A stretch of 64,000 nucleotides of DNA from Trebouxia sp. TZW2008 (taxonomy: Eukaryota; Chlorophyta; Trebouxiophyceae; Trebouxiales; Trebouxiaceae), in NCBI GenBank assembly GCA_002118135.1, contig BDIU01000146.1:248001-312000 (forward strand), in the 5' to 3' direction. The notes below the pieces were generated by a model. It worked only from the letters and a program-made list of their open reading frames with translations, did no database searches and was not told where the DNA came from. The position numbers and the translations under genes are program-made. This document shows, one piece after another, positions 21,001 to 37,159 of the stretch; the first letter of the stretch is position 1; each line of letters begins with the position of its first letter.

Positions 21001-24000
21001 GCCAGCTCAGACATATCTTGGGCCCTGGGATGTTCGAGCTGAAGTTTGACACATTTGAGCTTGGCACGTACATTGAAGGGCCATGGCACATCTAAGGTGG
21101 CACCATGCGACAATGTCATGCATGATATGCATCAGGTGGTACATGTCAGGTGGTACATGACATCCATATTGTGTTCGTGATCACACAGCAAATGCCTTTT
21201 GCTGTAGCTTGCTAACAAAGCAATGGACCACAAGTAGACAGCGACTGCTTGACTGCATGTGCAATCACGCAATATCAAGCAGTGTTGGGCTCCTGGGCAG
21301 CACATGCACATCATGCAATTTCATGCAGAAGTCTGTCTGTCTGTCTGTCAGCCGACATGATGTGTCAACTGCTGATGAGATCAGGCACTACCTGGTGTCA
21401 TGCTGTTTGCAAGTGCTATGCCCCCATCAAGCCCTACTCGGGATGAGGCCATTCTGAATGCCTCAAGCTTTGGTGCGCGAGCCAAGATCTGCATATCATG
21501 CCAACCTTGTTGAGACAGCTGTCACACAGAAGTCAGCAGAGCAAGCACAATAAGTAAGCACATTGTCCGCAGTGCAAACTGCCAGATGCAAGTGAGTGCA
21601 TTCAGCTAAAGCCAGCATAAGCAGTGGCATGTATGGTTGAGATTGTATGTGGTGCATGTTGACATCAGGAAGTGCAGATGGCAGGACAACATTGGTCAGG
21701 CTGCATGTTGCAGACCCGACAAGTACAACCTGTCACCAATCTGATGCAGTCGGACAAGCATGCATTAGAGTCTAATAGTCAGTCGAATTTGCACTTGCTT
21801 TTGAGCAGGTCACCATTCTGTTCATCTTTTGTGAGCCAACCGCATATAGACATTGACGCTGCATGCAAAAATTGTCTATTCCGTGTAACAGAGTCGCTGT
21901 GTAGTAGGCTGCAAATTCACGGGCATTGATTTGCTTGCGAGCCTTCACTTTTATTGCATTCCCCTTATATTTGCACAGAAGCACAGATGATAGTGTCCTG
22001 CACACCTGTTGCAGCAGTTCAAAGTGTCAGGTGATTACAATTGGAAACGCCTTAAGAGCTCACATCCTTGCTTGCGACCCCATCAACAGCCCCATAAATG
22101 TCAGCACGCTTCTACCATATGAGCATAGCCACATAACAGACACTTACTCAAGACATCATATGCTCAAAGATCAAGAGTGTCTTCTGTTGAAGTGGGAGGG
22201 CGTGGTGACAATGTGGCTGCTTTGCTGGGCAAGGATGTCATCAAGGCTTGGGTTTGCGACAAAGCAAGCTGCAAGCTGTTCACGATTAGGGTGAATGTGT
22301 CTGGGAGGTTTTCTGTGGCTCGTGGCATCATCTTTGGCTTTGAGGCCGAGTGAAGTTTGTATTGTGGTTCTATGGCTTGATGTTTGGGTTGTTCTTTGTG
22401 GTTGTTGTCACTTGTCTGCAGGATCCTGCTTCAATTGATTGTATGTTAAACAAAACATGAAGTAGATGTGTGCTTTGGAGGAAGTTCAATCTTTGAGCAT
22501 ATGATGCCTTGAGTGTCTGTCATGTGGCTACGATCATGTGGTAGAAGCATGCTCACATTCATGGTGCTGTTGTTGGGATTGCAAGCAAGGATGTGAGCTC
22601 GCAAGGCGTTTCCCATTGCAATAACGTTACGGTTTCAACTGCTGTCATAGGCAGCTTGCTACTTCAACAATATGTATAAGCTCGAGTGTTGCAACAGCAC
22701 TACAGCCAAGAACAATCTGATGACTTGACTGGGCATGTTAAGACGTTAGTGTTCAAAATCTAATGGGGCTCAAAAAATGGTCACTATCACCTTGCAAACC
22801 CAGACACTTGGAAGACAATCGTATATAAGGATCTCACCTCCCTCCATACTCAATGCAAACAGGTCAGGACAGCACAGGACCAAATTGGTTGGAGACAGTT
22901 GATTGCTCCAGTACATACCTAAATGGGCCTGCTGAGCCTATCTAGCACACATAAAGAAAGAAAGAAAGAAAGAATGAATGAAAGAATGAATGAAAGAATG
23001 AATGAATGCACGCACAAATGAATGCATGAATGACTGACCGAATAAACGAACAGACGGACGAACGCATGAATGAATGAAAGAAATATCACCTTAGCAATGG
23101 CAGCAGCTCCAGCATCATCGCTCATGTTGTTGTACAACCTCAGGCTTCTGAGCTCTTGGGCATTCTGTATCAGCTCCGCCAAGGAGGTGCAGGCATTGAT
23201 GGAGCAGCCCACATTCTGAAAGGCCAATTGCTCTAGGGCAGGCTGCAGCGCAACACAACGGGCTTAATGACAGTTGTTTCGAAGCAGCTTTACTGCACAC
23301 CACAATACGAGTCAACAGCTGTTTCTGAATACGCAAAGGGCTGAACAGCTATTGATGGAGCAGCCCGCGTTATCAAAGGCCAGCTGCTGTAGGGCAGGCT
23401 GCAGCGCGACAATAAAGGCTGGATGACAGTTGGTTTTAAACAACTTTACTGAACGCCACAATATGGCTTAACAGCTGTCTTGGAACACCACAATAAGGGC
23501 TGAACACCTAATGATGAAGCAGCCCACGTTCTGAAAGCCCAGGTGCTCCAGGGCAGGCTGCAGCACCACAACAAGGTCTGAATGGCTATTACAGTAAACT
23601 CTCTTTGTAGAGACTGCTTTGTTGCCATCAGATTGGTCCTTACATCAAATTGTCCTTACTCAGAGGTATCATTGCAGTCAGAATGCAGCAATTGGCCAAT
23701 GATCCTCATGTCGAGATTGTCCTTACAATGAAGGTTCACAGTACACAGAACCTTAAGAAGGTCTGAACAGTAGTCAATGAACGCCACGCAAAGGGCTGAA
23801 CAGCTAATCTAGACCAGGCTGCAGTGCCAAGCTGGACAGCTATGACTGAACATGCTCAACGATGATCACAGGCATGACCTGTCCATTTGCTGGAAGGATG
23901 GCACTCTGCCTTATTTGCTTGTGGTTCACAGATTTGATGCCCAGGCAGGTGCTGTGCGCTGCCCTTATCAGCAAGGACTCATGCTGGAAGCAACCAACAA

Positions 24001-25450
24001 AGCGTGGAGGGAGGCATAGGCTGACTTTGGCAGCCCTTCACAATCAGTGTGGATATCAGGACTGCACAAATGTGCTAGAGGCTTTTTCTGCATGAACTAA
24101 TGCAAAAAAAACAGACATGATATTGCATGAAGGTGCTGCCAAGGCCCATTACCTGCTGCGCAAATGCCTGGGCACAGGCAATGATGCCCTTCTGACCCAA
24201 AGCATTGTCACTGAGATCCAGCGCCTTGAGTTTGGCCTTTGACAGGCTCTGACTGATCAGCTGAAGAGCGCCAAGAACTTCCTTTTCTGGTCTTCCAGCT
24301 ATGATGTCTGATACGTCTGCATTTGTCAAGCTGCCTGCCACGTTCTCAATGGCCCTGGCAGCAACTTTGGCAGCATCTATTCCAAAGCTCTTGGTGCTGA
24401 ACTTGATCTGCAGCAGCGTAGACACAGCATAGATGTATGTCATGCGATGCTCAAGTGTGCAGTGCTGCGAGTACCGTGATTGCAGAAAGGAGGCAAGACA
24501 GGCAGAAAGTGAAATGTGAAACTGGCTGCTGGCATGCAGCATGAAGTTGGACGTAGAACCTGGGCAAGACATCAGACTACAGAGACTTCTCTTTATGACT
24601 ACTGCATTGATTACCGAGAAAAGCGTCCTTACATCAAATCGTCTTTACTCAGAAGTACCACTGTAGTCAGAATACAATGCTTGATTCCCAGCTGCATTGG
24701 TTCCACACTGACAATGTGCTTATGTCAAGTGTCCTTACATTGAGAAAATGCTGTACTTGAATTGTGGCAGGAAGCAAGGCCATTGGTGGCTGAGATCAGA
24801 CCTGAGAGATGGTGGAGCCAGATGCCAGCATTGATGCCAAAGCCTCTTCAGCGGTCTCCTTTGTCAGAAACTCTCGCTCCCCAGTCAGATCAACAGCCTG
24901 CATAGCATGATGTTGACATTTTTTGACAAACACTGCTGATAACAACAGCAGCATTTCAAACTGGTGCTGCAAGAGGGTGAGCATGCACACACAAAGGACA
25001 GGGGTTCAGGGTACAAAATTTTGTGATGGCAAGCCAACCTGACTGCTGCTTGTGCCATTCTGCGAGGCAGGTTCTGCCTGCTTGTTGGTATTTTGAAGTG
25101 CCTCGAGCACTAAGGAGGCAAGCTTCCTGAAAATCAAAGGTAAACAAAGCATGAGTGGACATGACAATGCCGCGCTGAAGTCAAGCTGCGCTGGAGCTCC
25201 GCTCACGCAACGCTGACCTTGTGTATGCTTCGTATGTCTCTGAGTGGGGCCTGACACCTGTGGTGGTGTTGGCCTCAACTCTTGCAACTGTGTATGCCTT
25301 TCTCTCAGCATTTTCAGCTGCTCGTTGAGCATCAGCATCGGGCATCGGCTGCCCCTTGGAGAATGCTATGGAAGCCATATTGGCCGCCACTCTGGCGACC
25401 GTGCTTTTGCGCTGATCATCTGATAGTTCCCAGACCCTTTCGTCAGCCAT
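18080..25450 (-). CDS. Ran GTPase-activating protein with plant WPP domain
   Basis: Activates GTP hydrolysis by Ran at the cytosolic face of the nuclear envelope, maintaining the Ran gradient. The start at 25450 opens a WPP-like domain (ERVWELSDDQRKSTVARVAA to RPHSETYEAYTR, then LASLVLEALQ), which in plants replaces SUMO as the nuclear-envelope anchor. Further exons: about 24800-24899 (VDLTGEREFLTKETAEEAL), 24140-24410 (LGALQLISQSLSKAKLKALDLSDNALGQKG), 23090-23246 (LEQLAFQNVGCSINACTSLAE), 20190-20362 (QRLDLSDNPMTGEVAESLAA, then LRALNLNDTSLEDEG), 19516-19738 (LEELELALNEVTPEGAKQLA, LQKLNLRENELEDRGAILLS), 18590-18720 (QLQLLDLDANEIPETAIDNI) and 18080-18280. These are RanGAP-type leucine-rich repeats. 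The C-terminus is strongly acidic (DPDAADKDDEEEDGEEQNDAD), as is typical. One intron (about 20880-23090) is unusually large and holds a foldback element. Three exon borders are surrounded by duplicated copies, so which copies are spliced in is uncertain. Confidence 0.88.
18985..19565 (-). repeat. Tandem array of a RanGAP LRR exon end with its donor (4 copies)
   Basis: The end of the LRR exon (GPLQALPALQTLDLAQNQ, donor GTGCGC at about 19515) is repeated at about 19340, 19170 and 19003 with a period near 170 bp. The copies read ALPSLQASDLAQNQ (donor GTGCGC kept), a frame-damaged copy (donor GTGTGC kept) and ALPALQTVDLAQNEFCFYP (donor lost). The spacer with GTTGATCAAAT, GCACCA and CAGTCA is copied too. 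Confidence 0.82.
20310..20835 (-). repeat. Tandem array of a RanGAP LRR exon start with its acceptor (4 copies)
   Basis: The exon start QRLDLSDNPMTGEVAES after a TTGCAG acceptor near 20350 recurs at about 20525 (QRLDLSDNPKIGEVAES), 20640 (QRLDSSDHPMTGMIAKS) and 20810 (QRLDFSKSSMIGEIAEL). All keep an AG acceptor just before the Gln or Arg codon and an open frame for 15 or more residues. The spacing is uneven (about 115-175 bp). Confidence 0.82.
22005..22655. repeat. Foldback element with ~140-170 bp inverted arms
   Basis: Sequence at 22038-22172 (CAATTGGAAACGCC to GCTCAAAGATC) is the reverse complement, with roughly 80-90 percent identity by eye, of 22489-22620 (AATCTTTGAGCAT to GGCGTTTCCCATTG). 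Weaker pairing extends outwards to about 22008 and 22650. The loop of about 315 bp has no recognisable ORF. It sits in the large RanGAP intron. The structure fits a non-autonomous transposon with long terminal inverted repeats or a long hairpin locus. Confidence 0.8.
22864..22955 (+). repeat. SINE-like dispersed repeat, copy 3
   Basis: Third copy of the repeat at 13101 and 13755 (CACAGGACCAAATTGG, TTGATTGCTCCAG, TGCTGAGCC, TCTAGCAC), here followed immediately by a tetranucleotide microsatellite that could have grown from a retroposon tail. Confidence 0.7.
22950..23087 (+). repeat. GAAA/GAAT microsatellite
   Basis: Imperfect tetranucleotide tract beginning AAAGAAAGAAAGAAAG and changing to GAATGAAT, CGAACGAA-like units. 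It directly follows SINE-like copy 3 and abuts the RanGAP exon donor near 23090. Confidence 0.9.
23200..23580 (-). repeat. Tandem array of a RanGAP exon start with its acceptor (3 copies)
   Basis: The exon start PALEQLAFQNVGCSINA after a GCTGCAG acceptor (about 23245) recurs at about 23400 (PALQQLAFDNAGCSINS) and 23560 (PALEHLGFQNVGCFII). All three keep the CTGCAG acceptor and the same frame. The period is about 155-160 bp. Confidence 0.83.
23592..23743 (+). repeat. MITE-like element, copy A
   Basis: About 150 bp beginning CAGTAAACTCTCTTTGTAGAG, with the internal doublet TCCTTACATCAAATTGTCCTTACTCA and GCAGTCAGAA, and ending CTTACAATGAAGGTTCACAGTA. The start is the inverted counterpart of the end of copy C (TTACAGAGAGAGGCTACTG). 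CAG termini and flanking TA recall pogo/Tigger-type elements. Confidence 0.65.
24595..24755 (+). repeat. MITE-like element, copy B
   Basis: Second copy in a RanGAP intron: GTCCTTACATCAAATCG, TTTACTCAGAAGTACCACTG, GTAGTCAGAA, TTGATTCCCA, TGTCCTTACATTGAGAAAATGCTGTA. Confidence 0.65.
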
Positions 25451-25602
25451 CGTGACGCAACAGGAAGACTGTTGGATGTCGCCAATCGCACAACGCTAGT
25501 CTCAAGACCAACGAGTGCACAGAGCTGGGGGGTATCAGCAGTCAAGTTTGTTGCCAACGACTGCTGCTCGATGCGTTTAAGCTGCAAGCAGAAGCTGAGG
25601 CG
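25451..25602. promoter_or_regulatory. Divergent promoter region, RanGAP / F-box gene
   Basis: Only about 150 bp separate the two start codons if the F-box start is correct, the tightest head-to-head pair in the window. Confidence 0.35.
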
Positions 25603-26794
25603 ATGATCATGAAGATGAACAGACAATGCAGCGTTTCGTCAGCTTGCACTTGGCTCAGCAAGGACTTGGCTCTGTGCTGCGTATGTTCGAAAGCCAGCTG
25701 CATGCTACAGACCGGACCGGACGCGCTAGCGGACGAGTTGTGGCAGAACATCCTTTGCCACTTGTCTTTGACTGAAGTGCTGAATAGCAGCCGGGTCTGC
25801 AAAAGGTGGCATAGCATCATTCAGCACGATGCAGTATGGCAATGCCTGTATGCAAGTGAGTTTGGCTTGCCGAAAGCTCCCAGTCTGATCACGTGTTGGA
25901 AGCAAGCTTTCTGCAAACGGTGAGGCTTCGATCTTAAGCAAAGCATGGCCCTGCTGCATACCTTGCAGTTCGGATCGCGTGACACATTGCACCAGCATCT
26001 GCAAGGGATGCAGATCTGCATTTTGGAACCTCAGCATGCAACCAGCTGTACCTGTTCAGGGCACACTTGGAGCGGGTACGGCTACGACAAAAACGCCAGG
26101 CTAGTCTCTTAAGATGGCAAAGCAAAGCGCAGGTCTGGCTGCAGCAACTGTATGCTGTAACCTACTGCAATCGTCCACTCAGAACGATCCACCTTTATAG
26201 ATCAGTGGGTCTGAATATCGGCAAGCAAAGGCCAATCTAGCCCAGGAACAAGCCAAGTTGGCCAATCGTCAGGAGGAGCTTCAAGTGCTGAAGCGCCTCA
26301 GGTACGCATTCAACAACTATGTCTTGTCCACAAGCTTGTCATAGCTAACCATCCACAATGCTTGTAGGACAAGTGTCAATAGTGAGTGTGACAATCATGC
26401 AATGCTTGCAGAATGACTGCCAATGCAACACAGTGCTGGACTCCAGCTGCTGTCTCCAAAGGCTTTGAGAAGGTCCTAGCTCAAGCCCCAATTGAGGCAA
26501 GTTGTCTTTGCTGAAGGGGCACTCACAGCCAATGTCAGAAGTCCTGTCTACCATGTGTCAGTTCCAGCAATCAATTTTTTATGCGTTAAGCCAGGATCAA
26601 GTACCTGACATGGCTACGCAACACTGCCTTTGAAGCTTTTGCTTGTGTTGCAGAGCAATTGGCAGGTTGAGCGCCTGCAGCAAAGCATACTCGACAGCAG
26701 GTTGCATTGTCAGACTCTTGAAAAGAGCTTGCTGAGAAGCAAGCAGGATCATGATAAGTCGCTGGGCCGCTTGAAGGCTCTGCAGGGAGCTTAG
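25603..26794 (+). CDS. F-box protein with coiled-coil C-terminus
   Basis: Probable substrate adaptor of an SCF ubiquitin ligase. Five exons close in frame: 25603-25919, 26060-26132, 26201-26301, 26412-26496, 26654-26794 (238 aa). The F-box (about residues 38-80) reads DALADELWQNILCHLSLTEV, then LNSSRVCKRWHSIIQHDAVW, with the usual Leu, Pro-less start and the VCKRW signature. The rest has no recognised substrate-binding repeat: it is charged helix (AHLERVRLRQKRQASLLRWQ; NLAQEQAKLANRQEELQVLK) and a coiled-coil end (ERLQQSILDSRLHCQTLEKS). The donor of exon 4 is GC (GAG|GCAAGT), forced by frame. The initiator is the first in-frame ATG; a later Met at 25609 or 25615 is possible. The substrate is unknown. 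Confidence 0.75.
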
Positions 26795-27842
26795 TATGCT
26801 GCAAATGCCAGAGCAGCCTTCAGCGCAAGCAGAAGCTGCTTGCTTGTATCAGTGGGACAGCATAGACAAATAGACACCTCCAGATCAGTGTCCAGTTGCA
26901 TGCTTATGTTTGAGGGGTTGCTCATCATTGCATTGTGCTGTCTTCAAGCAAGTTCACGTGCAGGTCTGTATAGCTTTTGACCTGCCCGACTGCTAACAAA
27001 GCACAGAGTACATACAATGCAACACCAATGACCCATTTATGTGAGGAAATGTGGCCCATAAGTGATTACTGAAAAGGCCGCTCTTGGATGCATTCTAGAC
27101 CAATTTAAGTCTGTGTGTCAGATAGGACGTGCGTGTCAGGTAGTCTCGCTCAGGCTTTTCATCGTTTTGCATCATACTTACTGATCCTTTTTGACGCTGA
27201 CCCTTCTCCAGTTACTTGATAGATGAGCTATGCTGGTTCATGTTACATGTAAAGACAGCTCAAAGAGTTGCCAACTAAACCTTGCTGACCTGCAATATTC
27301 CTCTCACTATCAAGATATACAATGTTGGTAGAGTGCGCAATGCAGCACAATGCAACACTGAGCTGCTTGGAACTGCTTGCCAAATTGTCTCTATCAGGCG
27401 CCTGATGTGTGTCTCACTTGACAACAAGTGGCTGAACACTGGGAGAACAGTGCGTTTTGATGCTGACATAGACTTTCTTGTCAGATGCTGGGACAGCATC
27501 AGAAGAACTCAAACACTCATTGTTCTTGAACCCCATATCACAGCATCAACACAGTGTTCAGCCGATAGGCACAATGTTGGAATGTAAAGCACATGGATGG
27601 GCAGTAACAGCTGGACTAGCTGTCATTGCTCCTGTAGCTGCTGTACAGATAGGCAGGCATACAAAACACAAAGTCAGGAAAGCCCTGACATAAATGACAC
27701 AGGAGAAGATCTGTGCAGCCCATGCCGAAAGCAGATGTACTGTGATGTTCAATGGGACTGAAGTGCAGCCTACGCAGCAGAACCATGTTGCTGCAGCGAG
27801 GGTGATGTTCAATGCAGCTTGCACACGCCTGATATTCTGAGC
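26795..27842. other. Convergent intergenic region, F-box / SmD2
   Basis: About 1 kb between two stop codons. Open frames at 27282-27587 and 27478-27693 have no recognisable domain. Nothing else was seen. Confidence 0.45.
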
Positions 27843-28328
27843 CTATTTGGGATTTCTGAGAACAAGGATGACAGAATCACCACGCAGAAACAACTTGCTG
27901 ATGAAGCGATCCTTGTTTACAGGCTTAGCACCCTTCTTTCCTCGCCCTGTTTTTGGCACCTGCAAAATTCCAAAGCACGTTACAGTGCAGATCGCCTCTT
28001 TCGAATGCACAGTTCCACAGAGTTATGACAAAGTCTGCCACACACCTCAGTCCACATCTCCTTGACGTTTTCCAAAATCATATTGCAGTGCCTGTCAAAG
28101 GCCTTAACGCGGCCCAGAAGCTTGCGGTTGTTGCGACAGTTGATCAGCACCTGCGCTACAAATCCAAGTGACCAACAGCTCTGAACACAGCATGCAACTG
28201 AAAGCCAGACAACAAAGGCATGCCTGAGAGTTGCTCTTGACACTAGTGGTTAGTACGGAAAGAGGCCCAGTCTTGAAGGCTTCCTCTTCCCGCTTCTCTA
28301 GCTCGTCCACCGTCGGGTGCGTGGCCAT
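27843..28328 (-). CDS. Spliceosomal Sm protein D2
   Basis: Core subunit of the heptameric Sm ring on U1, U2, U4 and U5 snRNAs. Three exons: 28224-28328, 28046-28150, 27843-27959 give 108 aa, the usual length. The N-terminus [20 protein letters not shown], Sm1 motif ([20 protein letters not shown] then [13 protein letters not shown]) and Sm2 motif ([15 protein letters not shown]) are nearly invariant with animal and plant SmD2. Intron 1 has a GC donor (CAG|GCATGC), with exact 105-nt exons on both sides. It is followed on the same strand by the TXNDC9-like gene about 0.9 kb upstream. Confidence 0.96.
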
Positions 28329-29245
28329 GCTTGCAGCCGAGAACGCCTGCTTCTGGCAGTGGCAATGTCACAGTAGATCGTCACAAACTGGGACACCACA
28401 AACAAGTTTCGTATCGGCCGCAGTTCGCACTTGGGCTGCAATCGACAGTGAGGCTGTAAATGCACACTCGCGGTTGGCTATTGCTTTCAGGTGCAACGTT
28501 TCAGCAGACTGAGCACTGCAATGCTGCAGGTTGAACGACGCTTGTTCAAACCCTAAGGCAACAATGAAACCCCAGCCAGGAAGAAATAGCTTAGTATTTT
28601 TGGGCTGCCCTATCTTCGGGAGCCATTAGACTTGATCAGCTTCGAGACGTTTGGCCTAAGCATGCAAGTCAAGCAGCTGATAGCACCGTTGAAGCCCTTT
28701 TCCTGTAGACCCCGAGTTCAGCACAATTGCGGGGCCCTGTCACAGTGTGATTACAACTCACACGTGTAAGTGCACTTACATCATAAAGATCCAACGGTAT
28801 GCTAGCTCATCAAAATTCATGTCACGTCTATCTGTACATAGCGATTGTCCTGACTTGTGTAAGCTCAATTCAAGCCTGAAGCCAAATTCCCGATGATTAA
28901 CAGCACATGAAATGAGTCAGCATGTTGGTTCAACAAAATTTGCAGGCCAGATCTATGTGCCTGACATGCACATGCATTTGGCACGCTTGAAGTCATAACA
29001 TGCAGGCACAGCAGCCCAAGCATGATCTGCAAAGGCAGCCAACAGCATTTCTGGTTTGGCACAGAGCAGGCATTTGTGTTCTCAGTCGTGGAAGCACCAG
29101 TACATAAGATCTGAGTAGGCTGAAGGGCCACAGCAGATGCAGCTGTATACAGTTGAGCCTGTGGAACCCAAGGCACGTCCCTCACTGGCATCTGCATCCT
29201 AACATCAAAAGCAACAGCGCTGACACTTTGCACAGTCACACAACA
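28329..29245. other. Intergenic region upstream of SmD2
   Basis: This stretch holds the SmD2 promoter and the 3' end of the TXNDC9-like gene. No exon was recognised. A GC-rich palindrome-like stretch GACCCCGAG, GCACAATTGC, GGGGCCC lies at 28710-28738. Confidence 0.4.
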
Positions 29246-30528
29246 TCAATCAAAATCTGAGTCTTCATCTGATGACACCCCTTCAGCGCTTTTGCGCACA
29301 GAATGGCGCACATGCTCAGGCATATAGTTGTCATCTTCTTCTTGATTTCTTTTGGGAGCATGCACAATGCCTGCATCAGACAAGATTGTGTCAAGGCAGT
29401 CTGTGTCCATCAAAGTCATAACTGATATAGCAGGAAACAGCCTTGCTCATGCTTGCGAGCTATCAATGCAGTTGTGACCAAGCAAAAATCCGTACCAGAC
29501 TTGAGCAAGCGCCGCTCAACTGATGTAGTTGTGAAGTCGTCAGTTGCTCCATAATCATCAAACCCTACAGCTCTATCACAGGCTACCCCATTCCTGAAGA
29601 AGATGAGGCAAGGCAGCATCTTGACTTGCAGCTTGACCGTAAAGAAAGGCGCATCCTGCACTGGTGCAGGAAGGTAGCAATGCTCAGTGTTGTCAATTGG
29701 CATAGGCCTCGATGATGCATTGTTCAGAGATTGTGCTGCCGTGCGCTAGCCAAGTATACAACATGACATGCTTGGCATGCAGGTATTGATCATCTTAGCT
29801 CAGCCATCGAGCTTGTCAAGCTGAACAATGAAAAGCAAATGGGTAGCCAAGAACTCACCGGTGCAGACACTTTTATAAAGCGTGTGTCAAAGTATTTTCG
29901 TGCCAAAATGCTAAGATGCTTGTCAAGAAGCTTGCATCTTTCGAAGTCTCTGTGGAAAAAGTGGCATACAACATGATCAGTCTTTGTGACTGCTTCCAAG
30001 AAGTCACCTGCAGCACAAGTTGCTGCGTCAGTGCTTGCTGCACTCTGTTTGCTCAATACAGTAGCTTAGCGCACATTGCTAACCCTCTTCAACTTCTTGG
30101 TAATCCCCATGCCCCTTTCGCTGCAACTGCTGCCGCTTCTCGTTTTCTTGCTGGAGCATTGCTAACCTCTCGGCATGCAATCTCTCAAGTTCTGGATCAT
30201 CAAGCAGGTCATCTATGTCAACATCCCGCACTTGCTGATGCTGTCTGCTGGCTGCCTCTTGGCTTTCCATGTCCTGGACAAGCAAGAACATCAGGGATGC
30301 ACACTAAAGTCAACAATATACATGCTGTCGACTGCCAGGATTTTAATCGGACCTCTTTGTAGTCTCTAACAGCAGCCAACATAGCATTGCCATAGGCAAG
30401 GCTGTGCATTCGGCTCTTGAACTTCTCAGGATCCTGCCAGCGGACCCATCAAAGCTCAGGGCTAATTCATTGCAGACAAGCAGAATTGTGACAGGCTGTG
30501 TGTCAGCAAACCTGACCATGTTCTCCAT
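29246..30528 (-). CDS. TXNDC9/phosducin-like thioredoxin-fold protein
   Basis: Member of the phosducin-like family that modulates the CCT chaperonin in actin and tubulin folding. Six exons close in frame: 30517-30528, 30353-30433, 30084-30273, 29859-30007, 29496-29655, 29246-29421 (255 aa). Seen: an N-terminal helix region (MENMDPEKFKSRMHSLAYGN); an acidic helix DVDIDDLLDDPELERLHAER; KGHGDYQEVEEGDFLEAV; a thioredoxin-fold core HVVCHFFHRDFERCKLLDKH with a single Cys in place of CxxC, as in the family; VKMLPCLIFFRNG with the cis-Pro loop; VGFDDYGATDDFTTTSVERR; and an acidic end SSDEDSDFD. The first exon of only 12 nt is inferred from phase. The gene is head-to-head with the ArfGAP gene. Confidence 0.9.
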
Positions 30529-36432
<5,904 letters not shown>

Positions 36433-37159
36433 ATGCCAGTGAGGGCCTTTGATGCCAGGGCTATTGGCAAGCATGAGGCTAGACTAGCAACCTTGAGGCA
36501 AAGCTGTCAGCTACTCGAGCTGAGAGCAGTACAGGCAGTCTAGATCTGACCGAAAGCAGTTGATCGACATGAACCTTATCGTAAAGTGTCTCGTGCTGAC
36601 TTTAATGATTACTTTGTATCAATGTTGCAAAAAGAAAAATTGAAAGTGCTCAAAGTCTGCTTGTGCATCATCCTGCTCTTTAAACGCCGTGCATCACAAG
36701 CTGCAATCACTGATTTCTGTGCTGAGCATTTACAGTGCAGACACTGAAGCACAGCAGTAGTGGTAATCACGACATGAACCCTGCGTGGCCTTGCCAAAAG
36801 GTCAAAAGACTGCAATGACAACACAAATAATCCAAGGGCTGAACTCAGGGAAGCACTGTCTGCATGCGTCTGTCACACGGCCAGTGAAAAACCACAGCGG
36901 CTTGATGCCACAAGTCAGGATGAGCACACAGTACAGCATAGAGAAAAGTGCACGTCAAGTCACAACTTCCGCCAAGTATTGCAGACAATGCTCGGCTGGA
37001 CAGAAGCAGTCGCAAATGATGCCAATGTCGGCATCAGGCACTAACGTTAGCAGAAATGGCCAACAAGTGAGTGGTGTTGCAGATGCTCTCATGCCCATGT
37101 GAGCTATAAGTCTCAAACGGCCAACAAACTTTATATAATGCACAGCAATGGCGTTGAAT
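36433..37159. other. Convergent intergenic region, ArfGAP / bL31
   Basis: About 0.7 kb between two stop codons; a 106-codon open frame at 36785-37102 has no recognised similarity. Nothing else was seen. Confidence 0.45.
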
